Assembly (NCBI GenBank): GCA_019090615.1
Contig: JAHRVQ010000058.1
Coordinates: forward strand, 1-64,000
Direction: 5' to 3'
From: Pseudomonadales bacterium
Lineage (GTDB): Bacteria > Pseudomonadota > Gammaproteobacteria > Pseudomonadales > Azotimanducaceae
DNA length: 64,000 nt
A program made the position numbers and the translations under genes. Below, one piece after another: positions 1-9,800 of the stretch. How positions within the stretch are numbered: the stretch's first letter is position 1; each line of letters starts with the position of its first letter. The notes below the pieces were generated by a model, which did no database searches, was not told the origin of the DNA, and saw only the letters and a program-made list of their open reading frames with translations.

Positions 1-142
1 CAATTTTCTGTTCATTATCCTCAAACATTCTAAGGGCGGCACGGACTACTTCGCTTGCAGAAGCAAAGCGACCTTCATCAATTTGTTTTGCGATAAATCC
101 ATCGAAGTGCGTACCAAGGGTCATGCTTGTATTTTTGGGCAT
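1..142 (-). CDS. ParD-family type II antitoxin, N-terminal part (cut by window edge)
   Basis: The minus strand reads from an ATG at 140-142 down to base 1 without a stop, giving 47 codons. It begins MPKNTSMTLGTHFDGFIAKQ and continues with DEGRFASASEVVRAALRMFE. This is the ribbon-helix-helix signature of ParD/CC2985-type antitoxins: a short beta strand (TSMTLG), then two helices around SASEVVRAALR. Such proteins bind their own promoter and neutralise a ParE-type RNase-fold gyrase toxin encoded just downstream. That gene would lie to the left of the window, so the toxin is inferred, not seen. The ORF is truncated only by the window. Confidence 0.85.
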   Translation of the reverse strand, partial: MPKNTSMTLGTHFDGFIAKQIDEGRFASASEVVRAALRMFEDNEQKI

Positions 143-230
143 ACGGCACCTAAAAATCAATTATAGGTATTTAATGGTATTAAGCCGTAACATAGGTGCC
201 AAGTATCGCCCGTAAAAAACGGCTGAAGTA

Positions 231-250
231 ATAGGGGACAGACCACGTTT
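231..250 (+). promoter_or_regulatory. conserved 5' leader of REP-associated transposase
   Basis: The string ATAGGGGACAGACCACGTTT lies 20 bases upstream of the transposase relic. A near-identical GGGGACAGACCACG leader precedes many REP-associated tyrosine transposase genes, from my knowledge of the family. Its presence supports the identity of the broken ORF that follows. Confidence 0.5.
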
Positions 251-270
251 AAATCGATATTTGGTAAAAA

Positions 271-576
271 GTGACTCGACGTCACCGATACTGCCCGCCA
301 GGGATGCCGATGCATATCATGTTAACGCTACCCCAAAACCGTGGTAATAATCGTCAGGTGTGCTTTACCTCAAATAAAGACATGGCCGCGTATGCGAACT
401 GGGTAAAGGAAGCCGCAGAAAAGTATGGGCTTGAGATTCACGCCTGGGTGTTTATGACCAACTCTATTCATTGGTTGGCGACACCAGCACATCCAGATAT
501 AGTTTTGCTGGTGATGCAATATCCAGATAGATTATATATTCGGTATTTCAATGACCGCTACAACCGCGCTGCTTGA
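271..576 (+). pseudogene. REP-associated tyrosine transposase (RAYT), N-terminal fragment
   Basis: A GTG-started frame of 101 codons resembles the first third of IS200-like Y1 transposases of the REP-associated group. It has an N-terminal basic strand with GMPMHI, the RGNNRQVCF segment, and the strand that normally holds the HUH metal site (AWVFMTNSIHWLATP). In active members this site reads N-H-V-H; here the first histidine is Ser, so metal binding would be lost. The frame stops after YFNDRYNRAA, where the family continues with a glycine-tryptophan-rich segment (GTLWEGR), and the catalytic tyrosine region is absent. The matching C-terminal relic lies at 2092-2309, on the other side of the Fic gene. 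Confidence 0.8.
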
Positions 577-601
577 TTTGTTGTTTTTTTTACAATCTGG
601 C

Positions 602-1966
602 TTATTGTTCTTTCCACGCGTCGAATTGTCCTTCGGTGATACTGAGGCCGATAATTGCCCCCGCATGTAATGTACTTAATTCGGCGAGTGTCATCGCGGT
701 GAATTTGTCAGTGTTAGCTATGCCGTGTTCATGGCCATAGTGTTCGATGAAGTCCTCGGCCTGCTTGCCATGAAGGCCCTGCTTGACCACCAGACCCATC
801 ACTTGTTTTTTTTGTTGCCGATACTGAATGCGATAGGCATCGATTTCTCCCAACGACTTTTTGACCACGCTATATTGCTTGCAAGAACGAATATAGGCCC
901 AGCAGTACAGGTCGAGCATCGGCGAAATTTCGTGTTTCTCATAAATCGCGAGTAGCGCGGCGGTGTAGTCATCACGCGATACATCGGTAAAACTTAATGG
1001 GCATAGATTGATTTTGATAAACGGGATATTGCAGCTTAGGCGCGATGTTCTTTTATTTACATCCTCGAAAGCCTGTAAATAGGAAAGGTGAATCAACAGG
1101 AAGAAACTTTGTTCGAACGGGTCTTTAATTTTTCTGGCCTTAAACAAAATCAGCTCGAACAGTTCCCGCAGAACATGAGGATTGCCGAGGGGTTGATAGG
1201 TGGATTTACCAATATCAACCTCAATCGTGCGAATATTTCCGCAAGCCCCAGCGTTTGCTAACAAATCCTGGGAAAGTAGATTGTGAAGATTGCGGATTGT
1301 CAGGCTGTTGAGTTCAACGTCTTGCGCATTTTCGACCAGAAACAAGAGGGCTTCCTTGTGGTTCATAATCATCACTGATTCTTCGTCAACTTTACCCTCC
1401 GCGGAAACCCCTTGCTCCACTAATTTCTGTGTATCAAGCCTTGAGTAGGTGTTTCCCTCAAGGCGACTGGAGTTATAGGCCAGGTCAATCAACAGGCGCT
1501 GACAAATTTGCCGCGCATAGGTGCCCGCTGCTAGCTGCTGGTCAAAGCGCTTGCCTTGTTGAAAGAGTTTTGCGCGTAACGTTTTTGGGACATAGGTCGT
1601 CTCATTAGGGACATATTCTTCAAGAAAAGCACGTTTATAGGACAGTCTTTCTCTAGCATGGTGGGGGATATCCAAAAATATAAGGACATTTTGGCTTTTT
1701 TGACTAAATATTTCGTAGGTTTTGTCTCTTTCCTGTCCCTTACTTGTCTCTGATGAAGTTTGGAGAGGGTAATATCTAGTGGCTTTCTTATCGCCTTTTT
1801 TAAGTATACGGCCTGCATTGACAAGGCTCGCCAGCCTCCGCTGTAAAGTCTTACTATTTACCGTAAAAGTTAGTGTTTCAGCGAGTTTTCCGCGTGCGAT
1901 GCCTGCTGGATTTCTCGCTATAGCTGCTACGATTTGCTCCAGCTGTTGTCGAATTTCTAGTGCCAT
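602..1966 (-). CDS. Fic/DOC-family protein with N-terminal winged-helix domain
   Basis: 454 residues. Residues 1-67 look like a winged helix (SKTLQRRLASLVNAGRILKKG). The Fic core spans roughly residues 150-360. An inhibitory-helix motif of the class II type ([S/T]xxxE[G/N]) is seen at residues 166-171 (SSRLEG). The Fic loop reads QAFEDVNKRTSR at 298-309, against the canonical HxFx[D/E]GNGRxxR. The catalytic His is Gln-298 and GNG is VNK. Phe-300, Asp-302, Asn-304, Arg-306 and Arg-309 are kept. Canonical Fic enzymes transfer AMP or other phosphate groups to hydroxyl side chains. This variant loop occurs in a subgroup whose chemistry I cannot state, so AMPylation should not be assumed. The gene stands alone and points away from the right-hand genes. 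It sits between two halves of a RAYT relic, suggesting acquisition. Confidence 0.85.
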   Translation of the reverse strand: MALEIRQQLEQIVAAIARNPAGIARGKLAETLTFTVNSKTLQRRLASLVNAGRILKKGDKKATRYYPLQTSSETSKGQERDKTYEIFSQKSQNVLIFLDIPHHARERLSYKRAFLEEYVPNETTYVPKTLRAKLFQQGKRFDQQLAAGTYARQICQRLLIDLAYNSSRLEGNTYSRLDTQKLVEQGVSAEGKVDEESVMIMNHKEALLFLVENAQDVELNSLTIRNLHNLLSQDLLANAGACGNIRTIEVDIGKSTYQPLGNPHVLRELFELILFKARKIKDPFEQSFFLLIHLSYLQAFEDVNKRTSRLSCNIPFIKINLCPLSFTDVSRDDYTAALLAIYEKHEISPMLDLYCWAYIRSCKQYSVVKKSLGEIDAYRIQYRQQKKQVMGLVVKQGLHGKQAEDFIEHYGHEHGIANTDKFTAMTLAELSTLHAGAIIGLSITEGQFDAWKEQ

Positions 1967-2091
1967 GACACCGCTCTAATGTCCTTTAACTAAAGTTATC
2001 TTATTTTAGGGACACCTTCAACGGGTTTTAAGGACGAGCCTGTATTTAAGGGACATTAAATTGAAGTATTCGGGGTTAGAGTAAAAACTGA

Positions 2092-2309
2092 AATGATATG
2101 TGGTCGCCACATGCTCAATACACCAGACTAGATAGTGAACCTATGCACAGGCAAGGGTGCTATCGAGCACTTTTTAATCGGAGAAAGTGATCGCGGAAAT
2201 ACGGCATGCCGTTAACACAGGCTTTGTATTAGGTACGGGGAAATTCAAACGACAAGTTGGACAACTAACAGGAAAAAGACAGCAGCTGTTGGAGAGTGGA
2301 CCTCTTTAG
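2092..2309 (+). pseudogene. REP-associated tyrosine transposase, C-terminal relic with frameshift
   Basis: Reading from 2092 gives NDMWSPHAQYTRLD, then RQGCYRALFNR, which matches the C-terminal 'LTPH..Y..L....R...YRALF' region of RAYT proteins. Near 2181 the frame shifts: reading from 2181 gives EKVIAEIRHAVNTGFVLGTG, then KFKRQVGQLTGKR up to TAG at 2307-2309. That corresponds to the family's 'IR.ATN...LG.ERF..EI..L.GRR' tail. No start or intact catalytic part remains. Together with 271-576 this suggests one transposase gene whose middle has been replaced by the Fic-bearing segment, although two separate relics cannot be excluded. Confidence 0.7.
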
Positions 2310-2358
2310 CAGCGTCGTTTTTGCACCTGAAGGACGCGCAGTAGTTTGCGGTTATAGT

Positions 2359-3582
2359 TTAATCCGCCGGTATGGTTTCGTTGACTAGTACCTGCTGTTG
2401 TTCGAGTTGTTTTATCTTGCTCTCCGAGTAGTCCAGCATGTTGGTTAATATCTGGTGATTATGTTCGCCAAGAAATGGTGCCTGTAGCTCCAGATTATTT
2501 TCGAATTCAGAAAAACGCAATGGCATACCGGGGGACTGAAAACTGCCAAACTGGCGTTCGGTGACTGTTCGAACGGTGCCTCGTTCTATAAGGTGAGGAT
2601 GTTCCATGGCTTCTTTTAACGTCAGTACCGGTGCTACCGGCACACCTTCCTGCTGTAGCAGGTCGATGACCTGCTGGTCATTATCGAAGCCTGCGATCCA
2701 GGCTTCGATAATTTCCACCAGGTCGAAGCGGTTTTTCATGCGCTGCCTGAATTCTTCAAACCGTGAGTCAGTTAATATTTCGGGCTGGCCCATGGCATGA
2801 CATAAACGTTCAAAATGATGTAGGACAGCAATGATAACCAGATAACCGTTGTTACCTTTAAATGCACCTAAAGGGGCAAGGCCGGGGCTATGCGCGCCAC
2901 CACGTTTAGGTTCAAGGCGGCCGTCACTGGCACTGACCATGGCTACGCTGGACTCATGACAATGGAAATAGCTATCGAGCAGGGAAATATCCAGATGCTG
3001 GCCAGTACCACCCATGGCCCGATGAAACAGCGCGGCGTTAATTGCTGCCAACCCGTGCACGCCGGTATTAACGTCGCCCATGGCTAACATGGGGAGCATG
3101 GGTGCGCCGTTTTCTTCACCAATTAGCCCGGTGACGCCGGCATAAGCCTGGCCGATATAGTCGTAGCCAGGACGTTGGGCAAGCGGGCCTGTTTGGCCAA
3201 AGGTTGAAATGGAACACATAATGAGTTGTGAATTGAGTGCATGTACGGTATCCCAGTCAAGGCCCATACGGCCAATGACACCCGGTGCAAAGTTTTCTAC
3301 CAAAACATCGAACTGAGGGATTAAATCTAGTAATAGCTGACGCCCAGCATCGCTTTTAACATCAACACAAAGGCTTTTTTTACCGCGATTCTGGGTTAGG
3401 AAATAACCTGACCGGCCGTGTTTCATATAACCAACATTACGTATCTGGTCGCCATAGGGGGCCAGTTCAAGTTTAATAATATCCGCACCCATTTCGGCCA
3501 TCATTCGGGTGGTAGTTGGGCCGGCAACGTGTTGGGTGAAATCCAATACCGATATGCCGTCAAGTACATGTTTTTTGTCCAT
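2359..3582 (-). CDS. CaiB/BaiF (type III) CoA-transferase family protein
   Basis: 407 residues, the normal length for the family. It opens with LDGISVLDFTQHVAGPTTTRMMAEMGADIIKLE, the standard N-terminal Rossmann strand and loop. The mid-protein motif AMGDVNTGVHG puts Asp-170 where formyl-CoA transferase has its nucleophilic aspartate, so catalysis by an aspartyl-CoA thioester is expected. Family members move CoA between carboxylic acids in the cytoplasm, for example in carnitine, oxalate, bile-acid or alkylsuccinate metabolism. The substrate here cannot be read from sequence. It is monocistronic, ends near the RAYT relic, and starts about 290 bases before the end of the giant kinase gene, transcribed in the same direction. 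Confidence 0.9.
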   Translation of the reverse strand: MDKKHVLDGISVLDFTQHVAGPTTTRMMAEMGADIIKLELAPYGDQIRNVGYMKHGRSGYFLTQNRGKKSLCVDVKSDAGRQLLLDLIPQFDVLVENFAPGVIGRMGLDWDTVHALNSQLIMCSISTFGQTGPLAQRPGYDYIGQAYAGVTGLIGEENGAPMLPMLAMGDVNTGVHGLAAINAALFHRAMGGTGQHLDISLLDSYFHCHESSVAMVSASDGRLEPKRGGAHSPGLAPLGAFKGNNGYLVIIAVLHHFERLCHAMGQPEILTDSRFEEFRQRMKNRFDLVEIIEAWIAGFDNDQQVIDLLQQEGVPVAPVLTLKEAMEHPHLIERGTVRTVTERQFGSFQSPGMPLRFSEFENNLELQAPFLGEHNHQILTNMLDYSESKIKQLEQQQVLVNETIPAD

Positions 3583-3871
3583 GATATTGTCCTTATAAAT
3601 ATTGTCCGAAAAATACGGTTGCTTTGCTCAACACTGTTATATGGCCATCATTAAGACATAATTGCGGTCTAACCGCCAGATAATCAGATAATCGGATAAC
3701 CCGTGTCGCCAACGAGAAGCGGTTCCGGTAAGTGTATGTTTCGTTGTTTAGATAAAGCCGGCGCTGTATCGGGAGAGGCTGCCAAGAAGCCGACTGCATT
3801 CGCCAGGATCGGAGCGTTGCATTTGTTGTTTGCAGGCAGTAAGTACTTCGGGTTTGGCTTAGACAGATTCT

Positions 3872-6800
3872 TTATAGCTTATTGGCCTGGGCAAAATCAT
3901 CGCCCATATCATGGTTGTATGAGGCGATTAAACCCTTGTCGATTATTTGCGATAAATGATCTATTTTTATCGGCTTGGAAATAAAATCATTCATACCCGC
4001 CTGCATGCAGCGGTTGATAGCTTCCTGGTCAGAATGTCCGGTCATGGCAATGATTGATACCTGATGATCCAGTACTGAGGATTCTATATCTCTGATGGAT
4101 TCAGTCGCCTCCAATCCGTTCATTTCTGGCATTTCAATATCCATTAGGACCAGGTCATAGTGTTTTTCGCTCATGGCAACAATGGCCTGTTTGCCATTGT
4201 CAGCAATGTCGACATCGGCAAAGCCCAGTTTTTTAAGGAAGGTGCCAATCATTTTCTGATTCATTATATTGTCTTCTGTCAGTAAAATATGTACCTGTTG
4301 TTTATCAGTGGCGGCGTTGGTCTGCGGGTCTACAGCACTGTTTTGCGTAGTAGCCTGATCCTCCAGGGTGGCTTTGCTGGGTTTAATAATATTTTCTTCA
4401 GCGGGCAGTGCATCGCCAAGGTTCATAGGCATTTTAATACTAAAGGTGGTGCCTATGGCCTGTTCTGTAATGAAGTCAATATCACCCTTGTGGGCGTTGA
4501 TAATTTTCTTTACGATGGCCATTCCCAAACCGGTGCCATTGGCCTTACCGCTGGTTACAAAAGGTTCAAACAGGGTGGCCCTAATGGATTCAGGGATACC
4601 ATTGGCATTGTCTGCGAGCGAAATATGTATTTTCTGATCATGACAGGCAACGATAATTGAAAAGGTATCCTGGTCGCCTTGCCGCTCCAGGTTAACCAGT
4701 GCATCGATGGCATTGGATGCAAGGTTTAGTAAAACTCGATGAATTCTATCGACATCCAGGTATAAATCCCCTTTAAACCGGTCTTCACAACTGAAGGTTA
4801 TGTTGGCTTTATCAAATATTGGGTCGAGGGTAATCTTCAGGTCTTTAATGAACGCGGCACTGGTGATTTTTTTAATCGTCAGGGTCATTTCGCCGCGGCT
4901 ATATTCCAGGACTTCGTGGGCCATATCCGACATGCGGGAGGCTTCTTTGGATATTATCCCAAGATATTCAGAGCGTAATGTTGGTTCAATTGCGTTCTCG
5001 TCTGCAAGAGTGGCATAGCCCTGGATGACTCCGATGGGGTTTTTCAAATCGTGGACAATGGAGGCGGCCATGCCGCCCAGGTTCGAGAGGCGACTTTTTG
5101 CTTCACCTTCGAGGTTTTCCATCGCCAGCCCTAGTGAACGTATAATACCTACTATTAGGTCGTCGGGCAGGCTGCTGGCATCTTCTATTGGTTGATACAT
5201 TTCTATCTGCAGGACCGCAAATAATTCTGTTTCCGAGGCCACGGGTATAGATACCGTGCAGTTATCCAGATTGATTGAAGAGAGCTTATATAATATCTCC
5301 GTCTGATTGTTGTCTATGGAATAACCCACCGCGTTTTCGATCGGTTCGCCGTCTTCCCAGATACAATAACCGGTAAATGACTGGGCGTTTTTTTGATGAA
5401 TATAAAATTGGGCGCGTTCCATTTCAATCATTGGTGCGATGGCAAGGATATGACTTATAGCGATAGATACCGCCTCGAAGGGGTCCTTGGCAGAAGACAT
5501 ATCTTTGGTTGCTTCAAGTAAATGGCTTATCTGCTCACTTTGGGTCTCAAGGCGTGAATAAAGGTGGGCATTGTCAATAGCCGCGGCAAGTTGCGATGCT
5601 AACATTTCAAGCACCTTTACACGGTCCGGGGTGAAGGCCCCCTCGACTAAATTGTTTTCAAGGTAGAGAATGCCAGTGAGCGATTGCTGGTTGATTAATG
5701 GATAACATAATACCGATTTAATTTGATTTTGTTTAATATAGGTATCTTTGGCAAAAGGTGAATCTAGTGCTGTATTGGCGATAATCGTTACTTCCCTGCT
5801 GCGCGCAACAAAATTGATTACCGTATCTGATGCCTGGTCAAATTGCGCCAGAGCAATTTTCTCAGTCAAATAGAGTTTGGTTTCTTCGAGGGTGGCCGTC
5901 GCTTCAACAAATAACTTATCAGCCTCGCATTTAATGAGTATGCCTTTTTGTGCGCCGGCATTTTCCAGCACCAGCGCCATCATCTTTTCTAGCAGACTAG
6001 AGAGAATGAGTTCGCCGGAGACGGCCTGGGAAGCCTTCACCACGGAATATAAGTCGAGGCTGTCGTTGGTATTGCTGGCAGCGCTTTGGGTCAGGGTAGA
6101 ATGAATAGTCCTGGTTAAAGAGCGTTCATTAACTGAATTTCTCAGGCCCTGGTTGGTACCAGCTGTACCCTGAATGGTGCCATTTACAGGTACGAAAAGT
6201 TTGTCGCTCAGGGTTGTATTGGGATTGCCCAATTGCCATTCGGGGTGTTTGGCCTGTAATTGCCAGCATTTTCTTTGTGCGCCCCAGCAGTCAAATAGAT
6301 AGTGACTTTCCTGCATTAAAACCTTTGCGTATTTAGGGCGTTGCATTGATAATTGGAATTCAGAAAATAGTTGGTAAGCGAGTGCCTCTTCATGAACAAG
6401 CTGATACTTTTTTGCCGCTGTGATCGATTTATTGAACAGGTTTTCCGCTTCGATATTTTTGTGTTGTGATTGGGCTAGTAACGCCTCTAACAGATATTTT
6501 TTGTTGAGCTGATTGGCAGCTGAATACTTCGCCCAGATTGTTATTGTTTTTAATTTTTTGCGGGTAGTTTTTATATATGATGCTGGCTGGTTGGTATGGC
6601 CCTGTAATACCAATGAAATATTGGCTAATGCCTGGTAAAAATAACATTGAGAAAATAGCGGTAAACTTTTTTGACTGGATACATATTCTATGGCTTTAAT
6701 CGAGTGTTGCATGGCTAATTCATATTCAGACATCAAATAACAGCCGATCATTTTAAGAATATAATATTGCGATAGATATTGATCCTGTTGCAATGAAATA

Positions 6801-9800
6801 TGACTTTCCAGCAGCGTTGATTCGTCGTAGAAATCGCCTGCCAGATTAAAAGGTTTGCTGCTTTCAAGGCTTAGGTTGTGGTGAAACTGGCGAAACATGC
6901 GGAAGGTAAGAAAACGGTTTTTTTGCCCGAGCATCTCGATGCCATCGTAATATTTTTTATAGTCAGCCTGGATGTTGCCAAGTTGGTTACCTGAGAAAAA
7001 ATTGCACCAAAAACCGATTTCCATACAGAGTACGGAAAATTCCCAGTCGCCTGACTCGACTCCGCTGAAGTAGCCTTTTTTAAGGGGTTTGGTAAGTTCT
7101 TTGTAGGGCAATTTCCAGGATCTGACGATAGCGTGTACGGCGGCATTTCTTGCCAGGTAACTGCCATCAGATGATTTTTCCAGCATTATAAGCAGCAGGT
7201 CAGCGAGCTTATTCGCTTCATCGATTCTATTAAAAATACATAAAACACAGGCATAACCGCCAAAGGCGGCAATCGTTTCGGGGGCATAACCCAGCTTTAG
7301 GCTTAATTCGACACGTTTAAAAATACATAACAGTAAAAAATCGGGGCTGACGGTGATGGCAGCTGATCCTGATTTATTGAGTATACGCATAGCGATAAGA
7401 GAACCCGGATCGGTCATCAATGGCAAAGACAGAATCTCATCGTTAGTAAATTTTGAGATCTGATGTCTGGCTTTTATTAATCCGGCAATTGCATGCAACC
7501 GGGTGGGTTTTTTTGGGAATTTAATGCCCAACTGACCTGATACTAATATGGATAGTTTTATGGCGCGAACCAGATCACCCTTAAACAGGCAGGCATCGAT
7601 CACGGGTTCGTAGGCCCGCATTCGGTCCAGTAAATTTATGCCATGTTCTATCACTACGGAGGAGTATACTTCCAGGCCGTCATAGTCAGCGGTCATCAGG
7701 GAAACTTCCGTGGCATTAATATAAAGCGCGAAGGTGAGGGCGTAGTGTTTGCTCCAGCCATCGTCGGGGAGTAAAGAAATCCCTGCTTTAAAATATCCGT
7801 AAGCTTCGGGGTAGGCGGTGGATTTTTTTGCCTGCAGGCCGGCACGGAGATTCAGCATACATAATAATCTTCGTTGTGATTGGTCCGCTAACAGCGACAT
7901 CGCCGGGTTTAACTGATTGACGACATTAAATACCTTTGCGTCTAATCCCTGTTGTTGGGCTGGTTTTTGACTTTCGACGGGTTCATGGTCATCGCCTGGC
8001 GTTTTTTCGTGGAGGCTATCTTCATTGGGCTCAATGAGTTGTGTTGCTGTTATATCCTTCAGTAACGACATGCCAATAACGTAATGCATATTGGTCTGTT
8101 CGTGGTCTGGGATAAGGGAATAGGCCGCCTGTTGGACTCGATCATGCTGAAACGCGAATCGAGCGATTTTACTGGTGGTAAGATCTTGCTCTGGCTGCGC
8201 ATCATTGTCATCGGGCACATCATGCTGTGCCAGTGGCGCGTCTTCTTGTAGCAGGTCTGCGTAGGCATTATTTAGCGGCACTAATAGCTCGGCTTCAACA
8301 AAAGGCCATAGATCCTGCATGGTCTGACGCTGATTTTGACCATACGCGGCTGCCAGAGTTTTGATTTCAAATTGATTGCCTATCGCCGCTGCGACACTGA
8401 GTACCTTTTGCGATTCAGCGGGCATCAGTTTAATCTTGTAGGTTAGCAAATCGACCACATTTTCTGTCATCTGCTTTTTTTCAATGACGTCGATCTGCCA
8501 ATGCCATTGGGCTTTATCCTGGTTATACTGGATCAACGCTTCCTGATGTAACATCGATAAAAATTGATTGACAAAAAACGGATTGCCCTTTGTTTTGCCA
8601 AAGATCAACCTGGCAAGATCAGCTGCCTGAGTGAGATCACAATGCAATGCATCAGAAACCAGTACATTGACATATTGTTCAGTTAAGGGGCCAAGCAACA
8701 GGCTATCTACCTTGTATCCAGCTTCATTGAATTCGTCCAGTAACTCTATCAACGGGTGGCCGGCCTGAACCTCGTTGTCTCTATAGGCGCCTATCAACAG
8801 TAAATATTTTTGTTGTGGGTTGAATCGAATCAGGCGAATTAGTGCCAGCGATGCGGCATCAACCCATTGTAGGTCATCAATAAATAATACCAGCGGATGT
8901 TCTTTTTGGGCAATGGCCTGAATAAAGCTCTGAAAAATCGAGATAAAGCGGTTTTTTGCTTCGCTACCGGCCATGTCCGGTACGACTGGTTGCGGGCCAA
9001 TAATCCATTCAATCTCAGGCACCACATCGATAATTATCTGCCCCTGTTCGCCCACCGCATCCAGCATGCGTTGTTTCCACAGGGCAAGTTCATCGGCGGG
9101 TGTGGTTAAGATTTGTCGGGCGAAATCCTGCAGTGCCTGTATGATCGCTGAATAAGGTAAGTTTTTATTCAGCTGATCGAATTTGCCGCCGATAAAATAT
9201 CCTCGGCGGGCCACGATGGGTTTGTGAATTTCGTTAATAAGTGATGATTTACCAATCCCAGAAAAGCCGGCTACTGCGAGAAATTCAATCGAGCCGTCGC
9301 TGGCGCGATCAAAAGCGTCTAATAGCACGGATATTTCAGCATCACGGCCATATAATACCTGTGGGATGCTTAGTTGGTCGGAATAGTCCGCTGTGCCAAG
9401 CACAAATTCTTCAATCGATCCTGCGCCAGATAATCCCGCCAGACATTTTTTCAGGTCTTCTGCCAGGCCATAAGCACTTTGGTATCGGTCTTCGGCTTTT
9501 TTAGCCAGCAATTTATTGATGATCATCGCCACAACATGGGGAATGGCTGGGTTGCAGGCATCGACTAATTTGGCCTCCTGGGCAATATGACTATGCACCA
9601 GTTCCATTGCATCGTCGCTCTCAAACGGCTTGAGGCCGGTGAGTAATTCGTAAAAAGTTGCACCCAGGGAATAAAAATCAGTACGATAATCGATAGAACG
9701 ATTTAACCTGCCAGTTTGTTCGGGTGAAATATAGGCCAATGTGCCTTCAAGCACGTTGGCATTTTGAATGGCTGCAACTTCGCGGGATAACCTGGTTGAA

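Noticed and set aside
3703-3984. 93-codon plus-strand frame overlapping the kinase 3' end
   Set aside because: It overlaps the end of the kinase gene in another frame and has no recognisable sequence. Shadow ORF.
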